This document shows positions 16,155 through 25,778 of a DNA stretch of 64,000 bases, one piece after another (within the stretch, counting starts at the first letter, position 1; every line of letters begins with the position of its first letter). The notes under the pieces were generated by a model, which saw nothing but the letters and a program-made list of their open reading frames with translations, did no database searches and was not told the origin of the DNA. Source of the DNA: Neobacillus dielmonensis. GTDB lineage: Bacteria > Bacillota > Bacilli > Bacillales > Cytobacillaceae. The stretch is from the NCBI RefSeq assembly GCF_000612665.1, contig NZ_HG942085.1, positions 77,781-141,780 on the forward strand. Reading direction: 5' to 3'. A program made the translations under genes and the position numbers.

Positions 16155-16243
16155 TCTAGTTTTGTTAATACTGGAAATGTTTCGTATTCATTCACAACCA
16201 CATCTAATGCAAGTTCTACATGTTCTTCACAGCAATTAATCAT
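16085..16243 (-). CDS. CxxH/CxxC small protein (BA_5709 family)
   Basis: 52 residues: starts MINCCEEHVELALDVVV and ends TTCEFCQNQAVYMVANK. The CCEEH pair at the start and the CEFC pair near the end give a CxxH/CxxC-type metal-binding pattern, matching a small Bacillaceae family that typically sits between rlmH and the HtrA-like protease. AAGGAGG lies seven bases ahead of the ATG at 16243. Function unknown; zinc binding is inferred. It contains one of the DnaA boxes. Confidence 0.82.
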   Translation of the reverse strand: MINCCEEHVELALDVVVNEYETFPVLTKLDVDNLSTTCEFCQNQAVYMVANK

Positions 16244-16340
16244 CTGTCATCCTCCTTAACCTTTTCTTCCTATCTTTATTCTTTACGATTATTTATTTGC
16301 CATTCCTGGCATGCTGACAGCCTTCATAATAATAACATAA

Positions 16341-16377
16341 TAAAAAACAGGAAGGTTACTGGTTTCACCTTCCTGCC
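16341..16377 (-). terminator. terminator after htrC
   Basis: Minus strand: CAGGAAGGT and ACCTTCCTG arms followed by TTTTTTATTA. Confidence 0.88.
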
Positions 16378-16384
16378 GAAAAGT

Positions 16385-17623
16385 CTATTGCATACCCTCA
16401 GAAGCAAGCTTCACGCTTGTCTCCTGTTTTTTGCCACCTCGATAGAAGGTAACTTTCATCTGCTCGCCGACCTTCTTCTCCTGATATAAATGTTTACGAA
16501 GCTCAATTACATCGTTAATTTTGTTATCATCCAGTTCGATTATAACGTCCAATGCCTTTAATCCTGCCACATCTGCCGGTGATCCTGGAACCACCTGGCG
16601 AATCGCAACCCCGTAATTAATATCATGAGGCAAGTGTAAGGCCTGTTGCTGATAATAAGCCGGTATTTCTTCCACAGACTGTAAATCCACACCCAGATAT
16701 GGCCGTTTGACCGATCCATAGCTTTCCAAATCGTTAATAATGGGCTTGGCAGAATTAATCGGTATGGAAAGACCGATGCCTTCTACAGCCTCTTGGGAGA
16801 TTTTCATTGAGTTAATTCCTACTACCTGTCCCGCCATATTAATTAACGCACCGCCGCTGTTTCCTGGATTAATCGCGGCGTCCGTTTGCAGGACGTCCGA
16901 CTGCCAATCCACCACACCATCCTGATTGATATCCATTGGAATAGTCCGTTTTAGTCCAGAAATGATGCCCTGTGTAACTGACCCAGAGAAAGTTGGGCCA
17001 AGCGGATTTCCTATTGCAATGACTGGTTCACCCAGTTTCAGACTGTCTGAGTCGCCGAACTCTGCCGTTTTTTTCACATTTGCATCGTCAATGGATAGTA
17101 CCGCCAAGTCCGTCCACATATCGCTGCCGAGTAGTTTTGCTGGAACCTTCGTCCCATCTGCTAAGCTAACCTCCAGTTTCGATGCCCCTTCAACTACATG
17201 ATGATTAGTCACTACAAAAGCAGTTCCACCTTCTTTTTTATAAATAACACCCGAGCCTGTTCCCGCCTCTTGTTCAGATCCTGCACCACTTGACCAAAAT
17301 CCCGCCGACTGGGTCTGGATATTGGTAATTCCCACAACAGCATCTGCCGCCTTTTCCACAGCAGCTGTTGTATCAGTTTGTACATCATAGGAGATCTGAC
17401 GTTGAACGGCATTTTTTTGAGAATCATCACTTTTATTGCCCACAGCCGGTTGTTGACCTGTCTCTATGTTATAGGGCAGAATACCATGATTTGATAGGGT
17501 GGGAATTGATAGAATCACTAGCATGGCACCAAGGATAGCACCAACTAAGCTGGCAATAAAGATTCCGCTTCTGCCTCTCTGCTCCCGATACCGGTTCTGT
17601 GAATGATCATCATAATAGCCCAT
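16385..17623 (-). CDS. htrC: HtrA-like membrane serine protease (YyxA/HtrC)
   Basis: 412 residues. The start MGYYDDHS at 17623 is preferred over the GTG six bases upstream, because AAAGGA is eight bases away from it. A single N-terminal membrane helix (about 20-42) anchors the trypsin-like domain. Catalytic residues: His in VVTNHHVV, Asp in WTDLAVLS, Ser in NPGNSGGAL. A PDZ domain follows (about 300-400, RPYLGVDLQS, PGSPADVAGLKALDVI). Degrades or refolds damaged extracytoplasmic proteins. It sits downstream of the wal genes as in B. subtilis. Confidence 0.93.
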   Translation of the reverse strand: MGYYDDHSQNRYREQRGRSGIFIASLVGAILGAMLVILSIPTLSNHGILPYNIETGQQPAVGNKSDDSQKNAVQRQISYDVQTDTTAAVEKAADAVVGITNIQTQSAGFWSSGAGSEQEAGTGSGVIYKKEGGTAFVVTNHHVVEGASKLEVSLADGTKVPAKLLGSDMWTDLAVLSIDDANVKKTAEFGDSDSLKLGEPVIAIGNPLGPTFSGSVTQGIISGLKRTIPMDINQDGVVDWQSDVLQTDAAINPGNSGGALINMAGQVVGINSMKISQEAVEGIGLSIPINSAKPIINDLESYGSVKRPYLGVDLQSVEEIPAYYQQQALHLPHDINYGVAIRQVVPGSPADVAGLKALDVIIELDDNKINDVIELRKHLYQEKKVGEQMKVTFYRGGKKQETSVKLASEGMQ

Positions 17624-17812
17624 ATTCACATTCCTTTCTTTCGAAATGATTCATAACTGTATTTGGCTTTTCTATTACCATTATACTCCAGAGACAATAT
17701 TTTAAAATAATTAGCCTTGTTTTACTTGTTGATTTGCAAAAATCTCATTGACAGCTTTAACACAGCAAATACTTAAACTGTTGTTCAACAACACTAAATT
17801 TGTGATGGATAT

Positions 17813-17852
17813 AAAAACCGCAAGGCTAGTAAAACGGCCTCACGGTTTTTAT
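17813..17852 (-). terminator. terminator of the wal operon
   Basis: Minus strand: AAACCGTGAGGC and GCCTTGCGGTTT arms followed by TTTAT; the stem begins at the walJ stop codon. The remaining gap to htrC (17624-17812) shows nothing further. Confidence 0.85.
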
Positions 17853-18643
17853 ACTGCTGTTAATACGGTTGGGATTTTTGGATCTGTATCATAAAGTTCA
17901 AATTGTTCACCGACAATCAAACCTTTTGTTTGCAGCGTCTGAGCGACAGACATTCTTGCTAAATCCTTCATATTATTATCCATACTTAGATGGGCTAAAT
18001 ACACGCGCTTGGTTCGATCGCCGATGACATCACCAATTGCCAGTGCCGCATCTTCATTGGAAACATGGCCAACATCACTTAGAATGCGCCGTTTGATATT
18101 CCAGGGATACCGTCCCATCCGCAGCATCTGCACATCATGGTTTGACTCAAAGATGTACGTATCGGCGTTGGAAATAATTCCTTTCATCCGATCGCTAACA
18201 TAGCCTGTATCCGTAATGAGCACTAACTTTTTGTCAGAGTGATGAAAAACATAAAACATCGGTTCAGCCGCATCGTGTGAAACACCAAAGGATTCTATAT
18301 CGACCGCTCCAAAGCTTTTAACAGTCTCCATATCAAAAACAAATTTTTGCTCAGTTGGAATGACCCCAACGTTACTTTCCATGGCCCTCCAGGTTTTCTC
18401 ATTAGCATAAACCGGAAGCTTGTACTTACGGGCGAGAACGCCAATGCCCTTTATATGATCACTGTGTTCATGGGTAACAAAAACCGCCGAAAGCTTGCTA
18501 ATATCGCGGTCAATCTGCTGAAACAATGCTTCCATTTGCTTGCCGCTGAAACCGGCATCCACAAGGAAGGAATGTTCGTCTGATTCCACGTAGAGGGCGT
18601 TACCCGTACTGCCACTTGCTAGAATACTATAACGTAATGACAT
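17849..18643 (-). CDS. walJ: metallo-beta-lactamase-fold exonuclease WalJ (YycJ)
   Basis: 264 residues. The metal-binding motif THEHSDH (57-63), D in LVDAGFSG, D in LITDTGY and H in AHLSMDN are all present. In B. subtilis and relatives WalJ/YycJ is a 5'-3' exonuclease linked to mismatch repair and cell division timing. It starts six bases after the end of walI and is the last gene of the walRKHIJ operon. Confidence 0.95.
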   Translation of the reverse strand: MSLRYSILASGSTGNALYVESDEHSFLVDAGFSGKQMEALFQQIDRDISKLSAVFVTHEHSDHIKGIGVLARKYKLPVYANEKTWRAMESNVGVIPTEQKFVFDMETVKSFGAVDIESFGVSHDAAEPMFYVFHHSDKKLVLITDTGYVSDRMKGIISNADTYIFESNHDVQMLRMGRYPWNIKRRILSDVGHVSNEDAALAIGDVIGDRTKRVYLAHLSMDNNMKDLARMSVAQTLQTKGLIVGEQFELYDTDPKIPTVLTAV

Positions 18644-18649
18644 TCATAC

Positions 18650-19450
18650 TCACTCCACACTCGTTTTTTCATCGCTGTTAAAATCTATAATTTTCCCTTC
18701 AAATGCATTGACGTACAAGCTCTCCTTATCATTAACGACCACGCGCCAGGTCGGTGCCAACACCTGAGAGGCAGCCAATTGAACCAAGGTAGAATAGCCA
18801 AGTTCAACTTTTGTTATTTTGCTTTTTGGCTTAAGATCACCCTTTTGATGCAGCGTTTCGATTGCTTTTAAGGCTGTCAGGATCTCTTCTTCTTTTGATG
18901 ACATTTTTAAAATATCCCCAAGGTAGGTCTGCTGATAGGAAATGATTTGATGATCTGCATTAAATTCCAGGGTGATCATTCCGTTAATATTTTGATATAA
19001 AGGCGCATTTTCGTATTGCTGATAACAGGTAATGGTGTTCTTTTTCTCATTGGTTTTCCAAAACAAATACTTTTCTCCGTTAAGTACATTCTCTCTTAAA
19101 AAGTCTTGTACTTCCGATGGTTCAACTTTCTCACTTAATTGATAGGGCTTGTCCAATATTGCCTGCAAAGTGGTGCCTGAGTCACTTAGAGTTACCATTT
19201 GGCTTTTTAACTTGCCAAGGTCATTTTTAGTGAATTCCTTCGGTTTGGCACTAAGATATTGCGCCTTAATTTGGACGGTTGGCAGCTCCCCATAGCTGAT
19301 TTGGTCATCTTTTAACTGTTGCTCCACTGTTGCCTCTGTATAAATTTCATAGTTATTGACATCCCGACTTTTCATGAATTGAAAGAGCAGATAAACATCC
19401 AAAATCAAAAACGTGATAATAAAGATCGTTTTAATTCTACTCCAATCCAT
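18650..19450 (-). CDS. walI: two-component system regulatory protein WalI (YycI)
   Basis: 266 residues: one N-terminal transmembrane helix (about 8-26, IKTIFIITFLILDVYLLFQF) and an extracytoplasmic domain. WalI and WalH form a membrane complex with WalK and restrain its kinase activity. The start overlaps the end of walH by 14 bases. Confidence 0.95.
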   Translation of the reverse strand: MDWSRIKTIFIITFLILDVYLLFQFMKSRDVNNYEIYTEATVEQQLKDDQISYGELPTVQIKAQYLSAKPKEFTKNDLGKLKSQMVTLSDSGTTLQAILDKPYQLSEKVEPSEVQDFLRENVLNGEKYLFWKTNEKKNTITCYQQYENAPLYQNINGMITLEFNADHQIISYQQTYLGDILKMSSKEEEILTALKAIETLHQKGDLKPKSKITKVELGYSTLVQLAASQVLAPTWRVVVNDKESLYVNAFEGKIIDFNSDEKTSVE

Positions 19451-20759
19451 GCTCGGGACCTCCCAACTCTTCCATTGTTATGTGGCCCCAGCTGCCATTA
19501 TAGCGGTAAAACCACGCTGGTTCTAACAGAATTAACCGATTTTCTTCCGTTTCCCGTTCCATCTTATAGCCTAATACCAACTGTTCTAAAAGCTCCGACT
19601 TGAAGTTTTTCTTATTTTGTAAATAAGATAAAACCTCATGACCAGATGGTTGTGTGACCATTTGCATTTCTGTTGTTAAAGGCAACTCCAGAGCAATATT
19701 CGGACGAGTGTAACTAGTAATTTCATTTCTGCCCCAGACTTCAGTAATTTCCGAGAGGCCGCGGCCATTAAAAACAGGATACCCATCTGACGTATATAGC
19801 CTGAAGGTGACAGAACGGTTAAATTCATCTTTTGAAACAAACCGATAAGGGTCCGTCCAGCCACCATGCTCATTTACAAAACCAATGCTCCGGTTAACCA
19901 AATCATAAGAGTTTTCTACATACTTCTCCTCGGTAGTCGGATTAATGTAGGTAACAATATTCGTATCAAGATTAATACTCAATTTGCTTGAGTTGTTCGT
20001 ATATTCTTCATAGGGAGGAACTGTACTTTTTTGCACATAATTTGGGTCGCTAAAAAGAGCTTCCTTTAATTCTTCAGAATCCAGGATTTTAGGGAAATAC
20101 TTAAATGTGTTCATTTTGGTTTCGCCATCCGGCAAGTAAATGGTCCGGCTGGCTGATGGCTCATAGGCAAAATAACGCGGCTGACTAGCTGCCTCTTTGT
20201 AAAAGTCCTTTTTAAACTCCGCCAAATTAGCAGGAGATATATGGCTGATGTACACTTGTTGGGCTTCTGTTGAGACAAAATAGACCTCACCGTTATCCGA
20301 ATCGGAATCCTTTGCGTCAATGACAATCCTGTCAAAGTTAAACGAGGGCACCTTTTTCCCCTCCAACTTCAGCACATTTCTGTAAATCTCAATCGGCACA
20401 TCATCAGGGAAGACAATTTCTGCCTTGCCATCTCCATTGATCAACTCTTTTATATTACCTGCTTCTTCCGTATAATTTTCCACTTCAAAAAATGACCACT
20501 TACTCATTTCCTTAATCATTGTATCCAGGTCCTTGGCATTATTGGTGCCAAAATAACCCCCGTTTGTATGGTAGATTACCATATCAGGTTTAATAATGGT
20601 TTGTACCTCTTGTTTTTGACTCAAGGTGACTCCTGGGACAACATTGCTATTTTCTAGTTTTTCGTAATTAGGATGGTAGGTCCAAAGATTCCAAGTTAAA
20701 AAAACACTTATTAATACCAAAATCGTTAATATAATCGATTTGCTATTTTCATAACTCAT
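19437..20759 (-). CDS. walH: two-component system regulatory protein WalH (YycH)
   Basis: 440 residues starting MSYENSKSIILTILV. This ATG overlaps the walK stop (ATGA) and is seven bases from GAGGATGA, which favours it over a TTG two codons upstream. A single N-terminal helix, then a large extracytoplasmic domain with the family's multi-domain beta composition. Inhibits WalK together with WalI. Confidence 0.95.
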   Translation of the reverse strand: MSYENSKSIILTILVLISVFLTWNLWTYHPNYEKLENSNVVPGVTLSQKQEVQTIIKPDMVIYHTNGGYFGTNNAKDLDTMIKEMSKWSFFEVENYTEEAGNIKELINGDGKAEIVFPDDVPIEIYRNVLKLEGKKVPSFNFDRIVIDAKDSDSDNGEVYFVSTEAQQVYISHISPANLAEFKKDFYKEAASQPRYFAYEPSASRTIYLPDGETKMNTFKYFPKILDSEELKEALFSDPNYVQKSTVPPYEEYTNNSSKLSINLDTNIVTYINPTTEEKYVENSYDLVNRSIGFVNEHGGWTDPYRFVSKDEFNRSVTFRLYTSDGYPVFNGRGLSEITEVWGRNEITSYTRPNIALELPLTTEMQMVTQPSGHEVLSYLQNKKNFKSELLEQLVLGYKMERETEENRLILLEPAWFYRYNGSWGHITMEELGGPEHGLE

Positions 20760-22582
20760 GACCAATCATCCTCTTCAGTCCACTCATATGGCAGCGTAAA
20801 GGAAATCGTTGTTCCTTTTCCTTCCTGACTTTTTGCTTCAATCGTTCCTCCATGCGCTTTGACAATTTCTTTGGCAATGGCAAGACCTAAACCAGTTCCG
20901 CCCATTTTGCGAGTCCTTGCTTTATCCACCCGATAGAAACGGTCAAATATTTTTCCGATACTCTCTTTTGGAATGCCCATCCCCTGGTCAGATACACCGA
21001 CAATAATTTGTTCTTTTCCTTCTTCTATCGAGAACGTAACCTGGCCGCCTTCTGGGGAGTACTTTAAAGCATTGGAAATAATATTATATAAAACCTGGGT
21101 CATTTTATCTTCATCTACTTCAACCCAGATAGCATGTGCAGGAAGCAATCGTTTAAAAGTGACATTCTGCTCTTTTGCCATTTCAAACCGGTCAATGATT
21201 CGATTATAGAAGTCGACAAAATTCAGCCACTCCACTTTCAAACGATAATCGGTGCTATCCATTTTTGATAATGTTAATAGGTCGTTAACCAAACGAATCA
21301 TTCTTTCCGTTTCCGTTCTGGTTACTTCCAAGAAATTAGGAGCAATTTCTTCATCACGCCATGCTCCGTCTGCCAATGCTTCCAGATAACTCCGCATCGT
21401 CGTTAATGGCGTCCTTAATTCGTGTGATACATTGGCAACAAATTCCCGGCGATCCGCGTCAATTTTTTCCTGTTCGGTAATATCATGAAGAACACAAATC
21501 AACCCGTTGACAAACCCTGTCTCCTTTTGAATCACGGAAAAGTGAGCTCTTAGGATATAAGTTTCAGATTTCGTACTATAATCCAAAATGATTGATTCCT
21601 TTTCTTCTAATAAATCCTCAAAGGTATTGGTATCATCCAAATCTAATAAAGAAATAATCGATTGCGACATCACTGTTTCACGTGAAACATCCAACATTTC
21701 TGCTGCCGGTTCATTGATGAGCATGACCCGGCCCTTTCTGTCCGTGGCGATCACGCCATCGGTCATATTCGACAGCACGGACGATAACTTTCTTCGTTCC
21801 CCTTCCGTCATGGCTTGGGCTTCTTGAAGTTTTTTGGTTAGGTTATTGAAAGTCAAAGCCAGTGTCCCAATTTCATCATGGCCATATACTTTAACCTTTC
21901 GGGAAAAGTTCCCCTTTGCCATGGCTAAAGCTTGCTTTCTCATATCGGTAATTGGCTTTGTAATCGTTTGGGCAAGCAAAACTCCTAGGACAGCGGTGAT
22001 TGACAAAGCAATCGCGGTCCCTGTAGCAAAAATCCTGTTTATGGTGTTCATTTGTTCAAACACGCTCTCAATTTTTGCCTCTAGATAGATCGCACCAATT
22101 ACCTTTTTCCCAGATTTAATCGGGGTGGAGAGCACCCATGTCCGTTTACCCGTATTTTGATCCAATCGAATCTTACTTTGATCTTCCTCTAATACCATCG
22201 ATTGTTTTACCAAAAGTTCCGTTTGCTTTTTCCCGACCATATCCTGATTCCCCGGAAGGGAGGTGCCTAGAATGATTAAGGATCTATTTTCAATTACCCT
22301 TACTTCGGTAATATCACCCGTATCAAAGTCTTTCAACAATTTATTAATGTCTGCCTCTAATGAGGGATCTTCAGGTGTCCTTTGCTTTTCCATTTCTTCA
22401 CGGATATTAAACCGCAGCAAATCTACCCGCTGTTTAATGGAAGTCTGGAAGTTGGTTCTTAACGTGTCCTCCAGCTGTCTGACAAAATAAACCCCGATGA
22501 TCTGCATAGCTACCAAGATCAGAAGGACATAGATGAGAACAAATTTTACTTTTATCGAACGAAAGAAACCAACTTTGTTCAT
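20756..22582 (-). CDS. walK: sensor histidine kinase WalK (YycG)
   Basis: 608 residues. Transmembrane helices at about 9-32 and 183-204 enclose an extracytoplasmic Cache-like domain. HAMP (about 205-256), PAS (about 262-370, with a PAC-like segment), HisKA with FVANVSHELRTPLTTM as the phosphorylated His box, and HATPase_c with N, G1 (DQGMGIP) and G2 (GGTGLGLAI) boxes follow. It phosphorylates WalR in response to cell-wall status and is essential in most relatives. A perfect parS site (21674-21689) lies inside the coding region. Confidence 0.97.
   Translation of the reverse strand: MNKVGFFRSIKVKFVLIYVLLILVAMQIIGVYFVRQLEDTLRTNFQTSIKQRVDLLRFNIREEMEKQRTPEDPSLEADINKLLKDFDTGDITEVRVIENRSLIILGTSLPGNQDMVGKKQTELLVKQSMVLEEDQSKIRLDQNTGKRTWVLSTPIKSGKKVIGAIYLEAKIESVFEQMNTINRIFATGTAIALSITAVLGVLLAQTITKPITDMRKQALAMAKGNFSRKVKVYGHDEIGTLALTFNNLTKKLQEAQAMTEGERRKLSSVLSNMTDGVIATDRKGRVMLINEPAAEMLDVSRETVMSQSIISLLDLDDTNTFEDLLEEKESIILDYSTKSETYILRAHFSVIQKETGFVNGLICVLHDITEQEKIDADRREFVANVSHELRTPLTTMRSYLEALADGAWRDEEIAPNFLEVTRTETERMIRLVNDLLTLSKMDSTDYRLKVEWLNFVDFYNRIIDRFEMAKEQNVTFKRLLPAHAIWVEVDEDKMTQVLYNIISNALKYSPEGGQVTFSIEEGKEQIIVGVSDQGMGIPKESIGKIFDRFYRVDKARTRKMGGTGLGLAIAKEIVKAHGGTIEAKSQEGKGTTISFTLPYEWTEEDDWS
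21674..21689. promoter_or_regulatory. parS site inside walK
   Basis: TGTTTCACGTGAAACA, a perfect 16-base palindrome identical to the Spo0J/ParB consensus. Confidence 0.93.
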
Positions 22583-22588
22583 TTAAGA

Positions 22589-23299
22589 TTACTCCTGTTC
22601 AGGATTGCGCAAATAATAACCTACACCACGGCGAGTTACAATCCATGCTGGATGACTTGGGCTGTCTTCAATTTTTTCCCTTAACCTTCTTACCGTTACG
22701 TCAACAGTTCTTACATCACCGTAATAGTCATAGCCCCAAACAGTTTGTAGTAAATGTTCTCTCGTCATTACCTGTCCGATGTGTTTGGCCAAATAATGCA
22801 GCAGTTCAAATTCCCTATGTGTCAATTCAATTGTCTCACCACGTTTTGAAACAATATAGGCATCTGGATGGATCACTAGTGAACCAATCATCAACTCATT
22901 AGTTTCATTCTCTGCTTCATTCTGGACAGCAATTTGTTGATGTCTGCGCAGGTTTGCTTTAACCCGGGCAATCAATTCTCTCGTACTGAATGGCTTCGTT
23001 ACATAATCATCCGCACCGAGTTCTAGTCCCAGGACTTTATCAATTTCCGAATCTTTTGCTGTCAACATAATGATTGGCATCTCATATTTTTTTCGAACTT
23101 CCCGGCAGACTTCCATTCCATCCCGCATCGGAAGCATTATATCTAAAAGAATTAAATCTGGCTGAACTTCATCTACAAGGCGGAGTGCCTCATTACCATC
23201 ATAAGCACAATAAACGTCATAGCCCTCTTTTTTAAGGTTAAACTGTAAAATATCTGCAATTGGTTTTTCATCATCGACAACAAGAATTTTCTTTTCCAT
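22589..23299 (-). CDS. walR: response regulator WalR (YycF)
   Basis: 236 residues starting [13 protein letters not shown] at 23299, where AAGGAG is well spaced; the longer open frame upstream is not supported. Receiver domain with the acidic pair DDE (9-11), Asp in LILLDIMLP as phosphorylation site, and Lys in YVTKPFS. OmpR-type winged-helix C-terminus ([15 protein letters not shown]...[12 protein letters not shown]). Controls autolysin and cell-wall genes. Six bases separate it from walK. Confidence 0.97.
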   Translation of the reverse strand: MEKKILVVDDEKPIADILQFNLKKEGYDVYCAYDGNEALRLVDEVQPDLILLDIMLPMRDGMEVCREVRKKYEMPIIMLTAKDSEIDKVLGLELGADDYVTKPFSTRELIARVKANLRRHQQIAVQNEAENETNELMIGSLVIHPDAYIVSKRGETIELTHREFELLHYLAKHIGQVMTREHLLQTVWGYDYYGDVRTVDVTVRRLREKIEDSPSHPAWIVTRRGVGYYLRNPEQE

Positions 23300-23462
23300 A
23301 ACATTGCTCCTTTTCGCTTTTATCCTATTTTGCTCAAGTAAGGCACCATCAGTGGGATAACTTGCTGTCCTAATCGGATTTGAAGTCATAACTATACTAT
23401 TTTACTTTACCACTGTTTTTGCTTATTTTCACCTATTAGTAGGATTTGTCAGTATCATCTTC

Positions 23463-23494
23463 AAAAAAAAAATCTCTAGATAGACTAGAGATTG
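23463..23494 (-). terminator. terminator after M23 peptidase gene
   Basis: Minus strand: AATCTCTAG and CTAGAGATT arms followed by a run of T. Confidence 0.9.
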
Positions 23495-23498
23495 ATTA

Positions 23499-24950
23499 TT
23501 ATCTTAGATAAGATAATGGGTTTTCTAAACTGCCATTTTTGGTTACTTCAAAATGTAGATGGATGCCGGTAGCATCGCCGGTAGCACCCATTACCCCTAT
23601 GGCTGAACCTTTTGAAACCGTCTGGCCTGGTTTAACATTGATTGATTCCATATGTCCATAGAGCGTGCGCATTCCATTTTGATGGTCGATAATGACTTTG
23701 TTGCCATAGCCGCCATTATCCCATCCAGCAGATACAACAACGCCATTATCAGCTGCTTTAATGGTTCTGTTGCTTGGTCTTGCTATATCAATACCTTTAT
23801 GTTTTCTGCCCCAACGATATCCCATTTCACTGGATACATATCCGCCGACTGTTGGCCAAGCTAAGCTTCCGTCCCCTCGGGATGGAACGACTTTCGTTCC
23901 TTTGACAACAATTTCATCAACTGGCTGCTGAAGAACTTGCTCATCGGTTTGTTCTTTTTTCACTGTTTCTCCATTTTGCTCTGAAATTGCGTAAGTAACA
24001 GTTCTTGCACCATTTTGACCTGCTTGCTTTACTTTTGTATCCCCTTTATCCATCGAAGCATCTTCTTCCGTTTTCTGGGTAAAAGGAATTTCTTCTCTTT
24101 GATTCACTTCTTTATCAACCACTACTTCAACATAGGGTTTTAGAGCCGTAATATTGACTTCTTGGCCGATATGTAAAAGTGTATCTACTGTTAAGCCTGG
24201 ATTTAACGCTAATAGTTCATCCGTCTTCAGCCCATTCTGATGGGCAATCGTTTCAATAGCATCACCGGGTTGAACCGCATATTTCTTTTCCTCTAGCGTC
24301 CCCTTTTGAAGATAGGTGAGTGCTGCATCAGGTGTCATGATGCTTTCAGGTGCAATTTTTCTTTCATCTACTGAAACATTTTTTGATAAGCGAACGTCTA
24401 CTATACGAGTCTCGTTTTCACCAAGTGGCGGGATTGGATCAATTGATGCTTTTCTAGCTTCTAATTCGCTTAATTGATCTGCCGGAACGTATTGCAGCTT
24501 AAGGTTTTTAAGCACCTCTTCAGCGGTTACTTTATTATCAAGGTAGACAATAGGCTGACCGTCAATCACAATAGCTGCAGCCTCCGCTTGAATTTGAAAC
24601 GAGCTGTTCAAGTTTTGGATCGTCTCTGAATCGTTCACAGCAGAAGACGTACGAAATACTTGCTCAGGTATGTATTGAATTTGGGAATCAAGGTTAAAGT
24701 TTATGTTTTGAAAGTTTTGCTTCGCTGAATCGACCTTTTCAGCTACAAGATGATCTAGTACTTCTTTATTAGTGACATTGCCCATGTAGGTACCATTTAC
24801 GTAGACATGATAAATGGTTGTTAATTTTGATGAAGTAGCAAATGCAACTGGTCCACTGCTGAATGCAATGACGGATGCTGCCATAGCAGAGGCAATCGCT
24901 GTTTTTAAAATTATTCTCTTAGACTTAAATCTATTATTGAAAGAAAACAT
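23499..24950 (-). CDS. secreted M23 peptidoglycan endopeptidase with LysM and G5 domains
   Basis: 483 residues. Signal peptide (about 1-39, cut near AFA-TS). A long N-terminal region is followed by LysM (about 222-268, YAVQPGDAIETIAHQNGL...LNPGL), a G5 domain (about 270-350, beginning VVVDKEV) and a C-terminal M23/LytM peptidase (about 360-483). Zinc ligands are visible as H-x3-D in HKGID and H-x-H in HLHFEV. Cuts peptide cross-bridges in the wall. Located directly upstream of walR and a plausible member of the WalR regulon; a WalR-like direct repeat with one mismatch (TGTAAC-N5-TGTATA) lies at 25076-25092. Confidence 0.92.
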   Translation of the reverse strand: MFSFNNRFKSKRIILKTAIASAMAASVIAFSSGPVAFATSSKLTTIYHVYVNGTYMGNVTNKEVLDHLVAEKVDSAKQNFQNINFNLDSQIQYIPEQVFRTSSAVNDSETIQNLNSSFQIQAEAAAIVIDGQPIVYLDNKVTAEEVLKNLKLQYVPADQLSELEARKASIDPIPPLGENETRIVDVRLSKNVSVDERKIAPESIMTPDAALTYLQKGTLEEKKYAVQPGDAIETIAHQNGLKTDELLALNPGLTVDTLLHIGQEVNITALKPYVEVVVDKEVNQREEIPFTQKTEEDASMDKGDTKVKQAGQNGARTVTYAISEQNGETVKKEQTDEQVLQQPVDEIVVKGTKVVPSRGDGSLAWPTVGGYVSSEMGYRWGRKHKGIDIARPSNRTIKAADNGVVVSAGWDNGGYGNKVIIDHQNGMRTLYGHMESINVKPGQTVSKGSAIGVMGATGDATGIHLHFEVTKNGSLENPLSYLR

Positions 24951-25136
24951 TCTTTTCCTCCTAAATCACGGTAAAACCCTATGAATCTTACAAAATTATT
25001 ATTCAGAGTTATCCAGAATTTTAACTGTTTTAAATTTACCATAATTTATTTTAAAAAGTTTAAGAATCTCTATAATGTAACAAAAATGTATAACAGCTGA
25101 CATTTTTCTACTTTTCCCTGAAATATGCTAGTAATA

Positions 25137-25161
25137 ATTACCTGATTTACTTATGGGTACT
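25137..25161 (-). repeat. att-like sequence f, outside the island
   Basis: The minus strand reads GTACCCATAAGTAAATCAGG. It shares GTAC, CATAAGTAAAT and AGGT with repeat d but has ATCAGG for ATGAGG and lacks the T-run. It may be a degenerate secondary site. The rest of the 24951-25402 gap holds a small hairpin (ACCCTT/AAGGGT near 25175) and the tRNA terminator, and no gene. Confidence 0.35.
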
Positions 25162-25359
25162 TTTCAGGAAAACCCTTTCATATCAAGGGTCTGACTAGTT
25201 ATTTTGAATGATAATTGGCATTTTATAAAATAGTGCAAAATTGATGTCAAAATAGAAAAAATTAGTTCTTTTATTACAGTAATGTTACAATTCAGTTTTA
25301 ATGGTAAGGATCTGTTATACCTGGCAGTTGATTTCCGCTTCAATCAACGAGTAATAAAA

Positions 25360-25401
25360 TAAAAAAAACAGAAGCCTGCACGATTGCAAGCTTCTGTTTT
25401 T
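25360..25401 (-). terminator. terminator of the tRNA cluster
   Basis: ACAGAAGC and GCTTCTGT arms; on the minus strand followed by TTTTTTTTATTTTATT. Confidence 0.88.
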
Positions 25402-25402
25402 A

Positions 25403-25475
25403 TGGCTCAGGACGGAATCGAACCGCCGACACAAGGATTTTCAGTCCTTTGCTCTACCGACTGAGCTACTGAGCC
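25403..25475 (-). tRNA. tRNA-Phe (GAA)
   Basis: 73 bases; acceptor GGCTCAG/CTGAGCC, anticodon loop CTGAAAA between AAGGA and TCCTT giving GAA. CCA is not encoded. Confidence 0.97.
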
Positions 25476-25525
25476 GTATTAAGTTTGTCCCCTACAAAAA
25501 GATAATCCTAAGTCCTTCGTCCCCA

Positions 25526-25544
25526 TCTCAGAAAGCTTATTCAA
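25526..25544 (+). repeat. short direct repeat (copy 1)
   Basis: TCTCAGAAAGCTTATTCAA recurs with one base missing at 25577-25594. The two copies lie upstream of the partial tRNA-Phe duplicate and point to a local duplication. Confidence 0.6.
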
Positions 25545-25576
25545 GCAGCAGCTCGATGGATACGCTTGATGCTATT

Positions 25577-25594
25577 TCTCAGAAGCTTATTCAA
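25577..25594 (+). repeat. short direct repeat (copy 2)
   Basis: TCTCAGAAGCTTATTCAA; see the copy at 25526. Confidence 0.6.
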
Positions 25595-25597
25595 TCG

Positions 25598-25625
25598 TGC
25601 TCTACCGACTGAGCTACTGAGCCGT
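25598..25625 (-). pseudogene. partial tRNA-Phe (5' half)
   Basis: The stretch 25598-25629 is identical to 25450-25481: the acceptor 5' strand and D-arm of tRNA-Phe plus upstream flank. The anticodon arm, T-arm and acceptor 3' strand are absent, so it cannot fold to a tRNA. It was produced by a partial duplication in the spacer between tRNA-Asp and tRNA-Phe. Confidence 0.85.
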
Positions 25626-25637
25626 ATTATGTATAAA

Positions 25638-25714
25638 TGGCGGTCTGGACGGGACTCGAACCCGCGACCTCCTGCGTGACAGGCAGGCATTCTAACCAGC
25701 TGAACTACCAGACC
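25638..25714 (-). tRNA. tRNA-Asp (GTC)
   Basis: 77 bases including encoded CCA; anticodon stem CCTGC/GCAGG with loop CTGTCAC, anticodon GTC. Confidence 0.97.
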
Positions 25715-25778
25715 ATATAAATTGATCGTCAGCAAGGAAACCGTCCTTGCCAGTCACTCACTGACAATCAAATGCCGA

